A stretch of 5,829 nt of DNA from Gemmatimonadota bacterium (lineage in GTDB: Bacteria; Gemmatimonadota; Gemmatimonadetes; Longimicrobiales; Longimicrobiaceae). The stretch lies in contig JAFAYN010000458.1 of NCBI GenBank assembly GCA_019240375.1, positions 1 through 5,829 on the forward strand. Reading direction: 5' to 3'. Every line of letters begins with the position of its first letter. The first letter of the stretch is position 1. The translations under genes and the position numbers were made by a program. Below the pieces are notes generated by a model that saw nothing but the letters and a program-made list of their open reading frames with translations, was not told the origin of the DNA and did no database searches. This document shows, one piece after another, positions 1 to 5,829 of this stretch.

Positions 1-3000
1 GCACGGTGGGGATCATCGGGCTGCTGTACGGCAAGGTGGACTTCGCCATCATCCAGGCGTCGCTCAACGTCAAGATCACCCTTTCGCTGCAGATCACCTA
101 CGAGTCGTATCAGCCCATCCCCATCGTCGCGACGGCGACGGTGGACGTCAGCCTCAAGGTCAAGATCGACCTGGGGATCTTTTCCTTCACCATCTCGCTC
201 AGCTTCTCGGCGCGGGTGTCGGCCACCTTCGTGATCGAGCTCCCCAACCAGGGTCCCGCGCCCTGGTACGCCGACGGCGGCTCGCTCCTGGCCGCGGCCG
301 AGGCGCGTCCGGCGCTGCACGGCCCCGGGCCCGACGCCCTGCGCCGGGCCGCGCGGGCGCTGCGCCCCCGCGCCAAGCGGCTGGTGTGGGAGGGCGAGGC
401 GGTCAAGCCGACGCTGAAGGCGGTGATGGCGCCGCAGTTCACCGTGCTGGCGCCGGAGGGTTCCACCACCCCCTCCACCCAGCAGGGCGCCTTCGTCTTC
501 CTGCTGGCGATGGACGCGCCGCAGGCCACCGGCGGCGCGGGGAACGGGACCACCTCGTTCGAGCAGCTGTGCGAGGCCTTCTTCCCCTGGGTGATCGACC
601 TGCTGGGGAATGAAACGGGCGACACGGTAAGCCTGGCGCAGGCGGCGGAAACCTCCGTCACCCGCGACCAGCTGGACAAGTACGTCCACGCGCTGGCCGA
701 CACGGCCAGGCCGCCGCTCTCGACTGTGGACCTGCTCACCTTCTTGGGCGACGGCTTCGTGCTCGACCTGCAGACCCCGCAGCAGGCCCAGGCGTCCGGG
801 GCGGCCGCCACCATGGCGAACGGGGCCATGCTCTTCCCCGTCTTCGACGGGCTGTCGCTCGCCGTCCCCGACCCGGCGGGGGGATCGGGGACGAAGCCGA
901 TCCCCTTCGAAACGTACGCGACCGCCACCTCCGGGTACCGCACCACCGTGTCCGACCTGTTCGCCGAGGTGGAGGCGGCGATCGAGAAGCAGAACCAGGA
1001 AAAGACGCTGCTCCGGGCGCTCCAGGACGACCCGGAGTCGATGGCCGGGCTGGTGTTCACCGACTCGTTCTCGATGATCGGGCGACAGCTGCTGCAGGCC
1101 GCGCGCGACTCGCTGGACGCGTACGCCTACCCGCTCTCCACCCAGCAGCCGGGGGACAGCATCCTGTCGGTGATGAAGTGGGCCAACGACCAGGGGAACG
1201 CGCTGGTCCCGGGCGACGTGGCGCTCCCCAACCAGGACCACCCGCTGGGCCCCGCGCTGTCGCTGACCCTCACCGGGCTGACGTACACGCTGCAGGGCGG
1301 CGACACGCTGACCAAGGTGGCCACGCGCTACACCGACCCGGCGGCGGCGCCCCGCTGGAAGACCACCGAGGCCGCGCTGATCGAGGGGAACGGCGCCGCG
1401 CGGGTCCTGCAGCCGGGCGTTTCCTTCACCGTGCAGGGGAAGAACGGCCCCTTCCCGTACACCACCGTGGCGGGCGACAGCTTCCAGCGCATCGCCGACG
1501 AGGCGGAGATCCCGCTGGACACCCTGGCGCAGCAGACGGTGCTGTACGGGATCCCGGGGCTGCTGGCGCCCGCGCAGACGCTGGCGATCCCCGCCCTGGC
1601 GTACACCACCGCGAGCGGCGCCAACCCGGGCGACCCCTCGCCCGACACGCTGGCGAGCGTGGCCGCGGCCTTCGCCACCACCGTCGCCGCGCTGGCGGTG
1701 GACAACGCCTCCGTCGCCGGGCTCTTTTCCGCCGCGGCGGAGGGGGGGATGATCACCCTCGCCAACCTGCGGGCGCTCTCGGTGGGGTGGCTGTGGAAGG
1801 CGGTGCAGGCCACCGGCCAGGTGGCGCAGACGGCGGGGATGGTGTCGCGCTTCCTGATGTTCGGGCTGCGGCTCCCCGCCGCGGCCGGGCTCACCCCCTC
1901 CGCCGACTTCCTGTACCCCGCCGGCCAGGGGAGCTACGGGCTCTACCAGCTCACCGGGCAGCAGTTCCCCACCCCGTCGGGCGCCGCCGGCTACACCCTG
2001 GCGGTGACGCGCGCGGCCCAGTCGCACGGGGTGGACCTGGGGTGGGTCTGGTTCGACGGGGCGGCGGGGACCGGCGCGCAGGCCGACCTGTCAGAGGCGT
2101 ACACCCGCCTGTCGGTGGTGGTGGAGTGGGCGCGGAGCGGCGCCTTCCGCCCCTCGCCCTCGTACCAGGCGCTCCCGCTCTCGGCGCGCGAGCCCAAGAG
2201 CTTCGCGGTGCGCAACTTCGCGTACTGGTCCACCAGCGACATGACCTCGCTCCTGGCGCTGACCGACCGGGGGGCGGGCGCCGCGTCGTCGGACGGGGCC
2301 CAGCCGCAGCCGCTGCTCTGGCCCCTCCCGGCCGGGGTGCTGACGCTGACCGGGGGCCGGCAGGAGGCGCTGGAGCCGGTGATGGGCGGGCTGAAGGGGG
2401 CGCTCCCCCTCCTCCCGCGGTTCACGCCCCAGGTGGGGAGCACCTCCCCCGCCACGGGCGAGACGCGCTACGCCCCGCTGCGGCAGTGGGCGTGGGCCAC
2501 GCGAGTCGACTTCCAGGTGAAGCGGATCCCCGCCAGCGGGGTGATCGCCGCCGAGGGAACGGGGGAGGGCTCGGTCCCCTCGGGCCCGGCGTCGGCGCCG
2601 TCGCTCCCCAACGTGTACGGGATGGTGGCGCCCACCAGCGAGGACGCGCTCCGGCTGCAGCAGGTGCTCTCGGCCATGGACGCGCTGGGCGAGGGGATCG
2701 CCTCGGCGGTGTTCGTGCTGTACGCGCCGGGGGGCGGCGGCACGCCGTCGCTGGTGACGCTGGGCGACCCGGAGTTCCTGGCCTTCATCACCCAGACCAA
2801 CCTTTCCACCGAGACGAATCCCGAGCGGCTGGCCCTGTTCCTGACGGCGCCCGCCGGCGCCCCGCCCCGCGGCATCGCCAACCCCCCCGGCGAGTTCGTC
2901 AAGCTGCTCTGGGAACTGAGCGTGGTGCGCGGCGGCGGCTACTACTTCTACTACCAGGTGGCGGCGAGCGGCGAGGGGCTCCCCGCCTCCGTCTTCGACA

Positions 3001-5829
3001 CCAGCGGCACCGCCACCCTCAGCCTGGTGATCACCTACGCGGCCCGGGGGGCGCTGTCGTTCGGGGAAAGCGTCCCGGGGTTCGTGAACGCGCTGGTGAG
3101 CACCGACCCGCTCGACACCGCACGCGACGTGGTGCGGGTGTGCTCGGCCGACGCCTCCGCGTCCAGCGCCCCGCTGACGGGGAAGGCGGACGAGACGCTG
3201 CTCTCCCTCGCGGCGACGTACGGCGTGGGGGTGGGGCCGCTGGCCGGGTCCAACCCCACCGCCCCGCTGACCCCCGGGGTGGTGGTCCCGGTGCGCGGGA
3301 TCGTCCGGCAGCTCACGCAGGCCGACCTGGCGAACCCCTCCACCACCCTGGACACCCTGGCCGCGTACTACTCGGCGGGGGCGGTGAAGCCCATCACCGG
3401 CGCCGGGATCCAGGCGTACAACCCCGGCGTGCCGGTGGCGCTCGGCTCGGTGTTCTACATCCCCGACCTGCAGTACGCCGTCGCGGCCGCGGCGCCGCCG
3501 GGGAACCAGCTCGGGAAGATGGCGGCGTACTACGGCCTGTCCCCGGACGCGGTGGCGGTGAATGCCCGCGCGGTCGGCGGGCTCTTCCCGGCGGGGACGG
3601 TGCTCACCATCGACACCACGCTGCTGGACCTGCGCTCCACGCTGGGGCCGGGGAACGTGGGGCTCCAGCTGGAGCGCCGGAACGCGGGCGAGCCCCCGGT
3701 GCTCCCGCCCGATCCCACGCCGGCGCAGAAGGCGGCGTACGCCGAGCCGTACATGTACTCGCTGTACAACACCCTTTCGGCGGGGATCGCCGCCAACGCT
3801 TTCTTCAGCGCCAGCCCGTGGGGGCTCCCCTTCGGCCCACAGGACCACTCCGACCCCGCGGCCGGGGGGGCGCAGGCCTTCGCCGGCCACGCGGAGCGGA
3901 TGCGGGCCCGCCGCTCCCGCCTGGCCGCGGCGGCGGACGCGGACTTCGACTACCGCCAGCAGCTCGGCTTCGCCTCGTTCGCCGGGGTGAACGCGGCGCC
4001 GAAGCAGCCGGCCAGCGGGCTCCCCCCGCAGTCGGACAACCCGTACGCGGGGGTGGGGACCACCGCGCAGGTGGCGCTGCGCTGGCAGGACCTGTTCGGC
4101 AACACCACGGTGACGCCCTTCGACGCCCCGCCGGCCGGGTACACCGGCGCGCTGAACGGCGCGGCGGCGCCCGTCCTGTACAACGACCTGCTGGTCGGGG
4201 TGGCGGCGTGGCCCAACGTGGGCGCCAGCTACCGGTACGCCGCCGCGGGCGGGGGCGCGGAGCTGCAGGTGGGCTTCGCCCTCGACCCCGCCGTCTACGC
4301 CACGGACCCGGACCGCGCCAAGCACGACCTGGGCGTCTTCCGGAAGGTGTACTTCCAGCTCCACCAGGACTACACCGGGCTGGGGGTGCCCGGGGTGACG
4401 GGGAACGCGGTGACCATGGTCCTGCGCAACTCGCTGATGGCGCAGGCGGAAACGGTGCTCGCGGACGCGCAGGCCGACGTGGTGCGCGGCTTCGTGCGGC
4501 AGTGCGTGCAGTACCTGGCGTCGCTGGTCCCGGGGTCGAACGGGGTGGACGTGCCCAAGGCGTCGCTCGTCCTCCCGGTGTCGACCGGCGGGGTGGCGGC
4601 GGGGAACCTGATCGAGCTGGACGTGACGCTGGTCTTCGAGCGCGACGCCCGGCTGACCGACCCCGCCGTGGCGGCGCTGGAGCAGGGGCTGGCGGTGGCG
4701 AGCGCCATCCTCCCGCGGGCGGACGCGGACCACGACGTGGCGTACACGGAGTTCGCCACCTCGTTCGAGGCGGTGTTCCAGACCGCCGCCTGGCGCATGA
4801 AGGTGGGCGAGGGGCTGCGGCGCGAGAACGACGACGACACCCAGCAGAGCCAGCAGCTCTGGGCGGTGCGCTTCGGGGCTGCGGCAGGGGACGGGATCTA
4901 CTTCCAGATCGACGCCGCGCCCGGCTACTATGCGCCGAAGCCGATCTCACGGTCGCTGGAAAGCCAGACGGTCGCGGTGAAGGACTACCCCTCGGGCGAG
5001 ACGGTGAAGCAGAGCTTCACCGGGGTGGACCAGAACCTCTGGTTCCAGAGCTGCCTGGACGCGGTCGACGCCTTCCTTTCCGCCGACTACTCCTCCCCCG
5101 CCTTCATCCTGGACCGGCTGCTGGGGACGACGGACCCGCTCAAGGACGGTTACCTGGGGCGGGTGCTGGCGGCCAAGGAGTCGCTGGCGGGGAGCATCAG
5201 CGCCTCGGTCCTCCCGGTGCTTTCCACCAGCGCGGAGGACGACTCCACCCTGTGGGCGGCCCGGGAAAAGCTGCGGCAGCAGCTCCTGAACCAGCTCGGG
5301 GCGGCGTACTCGGCCGGCACGGTGACGGTCTTCGGGCTCTCCCAGGTGTCCGGCGCCCCGGACGCCGCGCCGGGGGGACCGCCCAGCCTGTACGGGCAGC
5401 CCACCGGCGGGGCCTCGGCGGGCGCCAACCAGAACTTCTCCCTCACCCCGGCGCGCATCCCCCTGGGCCCCACCACCGTGGTGGACGGGGAGGGGAACCG
5501 GCACACCTACGAGCCGCGGCTGGGCTTCGTCTTCACCTCCAAGAACGTCCCCGACCAGGCGTACGTCCCCCTGCGGCTCGCGCTGCAGGTGACGCACCTG
5601 GAGTTCGACCGCGAAACGGTGCCGGGGATCGAGGGGTACGTGCAGAGCCGCTGGCTGCAGTTCGTCAACGGGCCGTTCGACTACGACCTGGGCGCGGCGC
5701 CGAGCGACATCCCGGTGGTGAACCGGATGCTCCCCACCCCGCCCACCATGCAGAAGCAGTCGGCGGACCGGCACTCCGACTCGCCCGCCACCCCGGGCGA
5801 CCTGACGCTCTGGGACTACTCGTTCCAGT
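1..5829 (+). CDS. Giant multi-domain LysM-repeat protein of unknown function (internal fragment, both ends outside the window)
   Basis: Codons read from position 3 stay open for 1942 codons without a stop, which would encode more than about 200 kDa. Third positions are overwhelmingly G or C in this phase, and the translation looks like a normal mixed soluble protein, with hydrophobic strands, amphipathic helices and Asp/Glu balanced against Arg/Lys. Other phases give Arg/Pro/Gly/His-rich shadows. Recognisable parts are two clusters of three LysM-like repeats (residues about 428-589 and 1059-1204). They are separated by a roughly 470-residue unrecognised module and followed by about 740 residues of alternating beta-rich and helical segments. 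LysM binds GlcNAc-containing glycans, so contact with peptidoglycan or another glycan is plausible. I see no hydrolase, protease, transmembrane or nucleotide-binding motif. Only four Cys are present (residues 190, 1047, 1501, 1684), which fits an extracytoplasmic or large structural protein. Signal peptide, start codon, ribosome binding site and operon context lie outside the window. The coding call is firm; the function is not known. Confidence 0.94.
36..242 (+). other. Alternating-hydrophobic strand segment near the left edge (residues 12-80)
   Basis: About 65 residues alternate almost strictly between hydrophobic side chains (Ile, Val, Leu, Phe) and small, polar or charged ones (Ser, Thr, Lys, Gln), for example ASLNVKITLSLQITYESYQP and later SLKVKIDLGIFSFTISLSFS. 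Short turns (ESYQPIP, DLGIF) break it into several strand-length pieces. This is the signature of an extended amphipathic beta sheet or long beta hairpins. It is not a transmembrane helix, because Lys, Asp and Gln recur every few residues. Possible roles are a beta-sandwich edge, a pore-type hairpin or an oligomer interface, and sequence alone does not decide. The pattern begins close to the window edge, so it may extend upstream. The pattern is seen directly; any role is inference. Confidence 0.5.
243..422 (+). other. Ala/Pro/Arg-rich linker (residues 81-140)
   Basis: After the strand-rich segment the chain becomes low in complexity. A Pro/Gly/Ala stretch (residues about 82-110) is followed by a strongly basic patch rich in Arg and Ala (ALRRAARALRPRAKR, residues 112-126). 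It looks like a flexible or helical spacer between two folded modules. The basic patch is the most positively charged part of this half and could touch nucleic acid, lipid or another acidic surface, or be a protease-sensitive joint. No known linker family is recognised. Confidence 0.45.
423..1130 (+). other. Unrecognised mixed strand/helix module before the first LysM cluster (residues 141-376)
   Basis: The segment opens with a short strand-rich piece (QFTVLAP, then GAFVFLLAMDAP, residues 145-173). A helical stretch around SFEQLCEAFFPWVIDLLGNE (residues 185-204) and further helix-like segments follow to about residue 260. A hydrophobic strand pair follows (MLFPVFDGLSLAVP, residues 276-289). 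A Glu/Lys/Gln-rich helix lies near residues 322-340, and then FTDSFSMIGRQLLQAARDSL (residues 352-371) leads into the LysM region. The last helix resembles the short helical lead-ins often placed before glycan-binding repeats, but I cannot assign a family. No catalytic motif is apparent. Confidence 0.4.
1284..1769 (+). repeat. First LysM cluster: three LysM-like repeats (residues 428-589)
   Basis: Repeat A (1284-1436) begins YTLQGGDTLTKVATRY, a close match to the LysM opening Y-x-V-x-x-G-D-T-L-x-x-I-A-x-x-Y. It closes with VLQPGVSFTV, the usual L-x-P-G-x-x-L-x-V end. Its loop after Tyr is longer than in a typical LysM of 43-50 residues. Repeat B (1458-1592) has YTTVAGDSFQRIADEAEIPL and ends GLLAPAQTLAIP. 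Repeat C (1632-1769) is weaker: the core PDTLASVAAAFATTVAALAV is recognisable, but the closing strand is only approximate. Repeats A and B are separated by a short Gly/Lys/Asn spacer and B and C by a Gly/Ala/Asn one. LysM folds as beta-alpha-alpha-beta and binds GlcNAc-containing polymers. Binding by these divergent copies is inferred, and A and B are the safest calls. Confidence 0.75.
1770..3176 (+). other. Long unrecognised module between the two LysM clusters (residues 590-1058)
   Basis: This block of about 470 residues starts with a helical lead-in (SVGWLWKAVQATGQVAQT) and SRFLMFGLRLP (residues 615-625). An aromatic/polar motif GLYQLTGQQFP follows (residues 646-656), then strand-rich sequence with many Trp/Tyr/Phe. 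The middle part has a likely helix-strand portion (EDALRLQQVLSAMDALGEG, then AVFVLYAP) resembling an alpha/beta fold. Near its end LLWELSVVRGGGYYFYYQ (residues 968-985) gives a striking Gly-Tyr run, followed by more strands (ATLSLVITYAA). The block ends exactly where the second LysM cluster begins. It may therefore be an insertion between halves of one repeat region, or a distinct functional domain presented by the LysM arms. I recognise no named family and see no obvious active-site triad or metal motif. Confidence 0.45.
3177..3614 (+). repeat. Second LysM cluster: three LysM-like repeats (residues 1059-1204)
   Basis: Repeat D (3177-3293) reads TGKADETLLSLAATYGVGVG and then LAGSNPTAPLTPGVVVPV. 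This keeps the T-L-x-x-L-A-x-x-Y-G core, the N-P pair and the L-x-P-G-x-x-x-x-V close. Repeat E (3336-3464) has TLDTLAAYYSAGAVKPITG, then the Asn-Pro-Gly turn and GSVFYIP. Repeat F (3501-3614) has NQLGKMAAYYGLSPDAVAVN and ends LFPAGTVLTI. The three copies are spaced regularly, with starts roughly 160 bases apart, and the T-L-x-x-L/M-A-x-Y-Y/G phase repeats. The first strand with the G-D pair is degenerate in all three, so they are atypical LysM modules. Their regular spacing supports a true tandem array. Glycan binding is inferred from the family. Confidence 0.68.
3615..4052 (+). other. Pro/Ala/Arg-rich linker with tyrosine-rich and basic patches (residues 1205-1350)
   Basis: After LysM repeat F comes a short strand-like piece (NVGLQLERR). 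A proline stretch (PPVLPPDPTPAQ, residues 1232-1243) and a Tyr-rich patch (AAYAEPYMYSLYNTLSAG) follow. A basic helix (ERMRARRSRLAAAADADFDY, residues 1298-1317) is followed by QQLGFASFAGVN and Pro/Ser-rich sequence to residue 1350. The alternation of proline spacer and charged helix suggests a hinge between the LysM half and the C-terminal half. No known family is recognised. Confidence 0.4.
4053..4304 (+). other. Beta-rich segment (residues 1351-1434)
   Basis: The segment shows several strand-length stretches separated by turns. They are TTAQVALRWQDLFGNTTVTP (starting near residue 1352), LLVGVAAWPNVGASYRY (residues 1396-1412) and GAELQVGFALDPAVY. The Trp-Gln-Asp-x-Phe-Gly-Asn turn and the Trp-Pro-Asn turn stand out as likely conserved loop residues. 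The layout fits an immunoglobulin-like or jelly-roll-type sandwich used for adhesion or carbohydrate binding. That is a fold guess from the strand pattern, not a family match. Confidence 0.38.
4305..5340 (+). other. Mixed helix/strand module in the C-terminal half (residues 1435-1780)
   Basis: A strand and aromatic lead-in (VFRKVYFQLHQDYTGL) and a long helix (LADAQADVVRGFVRQCVQYL) come first. Paired strands ASLVLPVSTGG and LIELDVTLVFER follow (residues about 1520-1550). Next come an Ala-rich helix, the stretch FATSFEAVFQTAAWRMKVGE (from residue 1584), LWAVRFG (from 1619), a Tyr/Pro turn (GYYAPKPIS, from 1641) and a hydrophobic helix pair around KESLAGSISASVLPVL (from 1725). The module ends in AREKLRQQLLNQLGAAYSAG (residues 1753-1772). 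Two of the four Cys in the window (1501, 1684) lie here, too far apart in sequence to infer a disulfide. I recognise no family and no catalytic signature. The alternation of long helices and edge strands is consistent with a structural or assembly domain. Confidence 0.38.
5341..5435 (+). other. Gly/Ala/Pro linker (residues 1781-1811)
   Basis: Low-complexity sequence (GAPDAAPGGPPSLYGQPTGG, then ASAGANQN) joins the helical module to the last strand-rich segment. It has almost no hydrophobic residues and is probably flexible. It contains a run of six G (in gccggggggacc). Confidence 0.45.
5436..5828 (+). other. Right-edge beta-rich segment, cut by the window end (residues 1812-1942)
   Basis: Strand-length stretches include FSLTPARIPLG, RLGFVFTSKNVPDQAYVPL, LRLALQVTHLEFDRE and SRWLQFVNGPFDYDLG. 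Charged turns separate them, for example DGEGNRHTYEP. A Pro-Thr-Pro-Pro stretch (MLPTPPTMQKQ, residues 1909-1919) and a polar tail (DRHSDSPATPGD) follow, then LTLWDYSFQ at the very end. The Trp-Asp-Tyr-Ser-Phe stretch looks like the start of another strand and shows that the protein continues past the window. The fold is inferred from the strand pattern only. Confidence 0.4.

Noticed and set aside
386..613. A 75-codon + strand open frame in another phase
   Set aside because: It is a short Gly/Ala/Arg/His-rich out-of-phase shadow inside the real gene.
110..1060. A 316-codon open frame on the - strand
   Set aside because: It is Ser/Ala-rich and antisense to the strand-rich and helical segments of the real protein. 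There is no domain and no upstream ribosome binding site that I could support.
1128..1283. A peptidoglycan hydrolase or catalytic domain next to the LysM repeats
   Set aside because: I looked for NlpC/P60, amidase, lytic transglycosylase and M23-type patterns in the translation near both LysM clusters and saw no paired Cys/His, His-x-His or Glu-centred motif that would support one.
3562..3990. A 142-codon + strand open frame in another phase
   Set aside because: The translation is Arg/Ser/Thr/Pro-rich low-complexity sequence and its third-position pattern is wrong. It overlaps the LysM repeat F and linker region of the true frame.
2091..4733. An 880-codon open frame on the - strand
   Set aside because: It lies fully antisense to the real frame. 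Its translation is dominated by Arg, Gly, His, Val and Pro with no domain-like pattern, which is the expected antisense shadow of a GC-rich gene that lacks A/T third bases.
3805..4950. A 381-codon open frame on the - strand
   Set aside because: Its translation is almost entirely Arg, Pro, Ser and Ala low-complexity sequence. It overlaps other antisense open frames and the real + strand gene.
4947..5774. A 275-codon open frame on the - strand
   Set aside because: It is another Val/Arg/Gly/His-rich antisense shadow with no recognisable motif, and the sense frame gives a far more protein-like translation.

Overview
The whole window is one uninterrupted protein-coding reading frame on the + strand. 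It is open from the first complete codon (position 3) to the last (ending 5828), with no stop in 1942 codons and neither its true start nor its true end inside the window. The window therefore holds an interior slice of one giant gene, with no intergenic space, promoter, terminator, RNA gene, mobile element or CRISPR array. The long open frames in other phases and on the - strand are GC-driven shadows.

The DNA is very GC-rich (roughly 70% by eye), with almost all codons ending in G or C. Glycine is often GGG, and CTC-CCC type runs are common. This points to a high-GC bacterium. The codon style is reminiscent of Longimicrobium-like Gemmatimonadota, but actinobacteria or myxobacteria cannot be excluded from sequence alone.

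Protein layout (residue n starts at base 3n): residues 12-80, a strand-like segment of alternating hydrophobic and polar residues; 81-140, an Ala/Pro/Arg-rich linker; 141-427, a mixed segment ending in a possible degenerate LysM; 428-589, a first cluster of three LysM-like repeats; 590-1058, a long unrecognised module with aromatic motifs; 1059-1204, a second cluster of three LysM-like repeats; 1205-1350, a Pro/Ala/Arg linker; 1351-1434, a predicted beta-rich segment; 1435-1780, a mixed helix/strand module; 1781-1811, a Gly/Ala/Pro linker; 1812-1942, another predicted beta-rich segment running off the window.

LysM modules bind GlcNAc-containing glycans such as peptidoglycan or chitin, so a very large cell-wall- or glycan-associated protein is the best-supported reading. 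No catalytic domain is visible and the function is unknown. A role in a secreted toxin or injection apparatus is possible but speculative.
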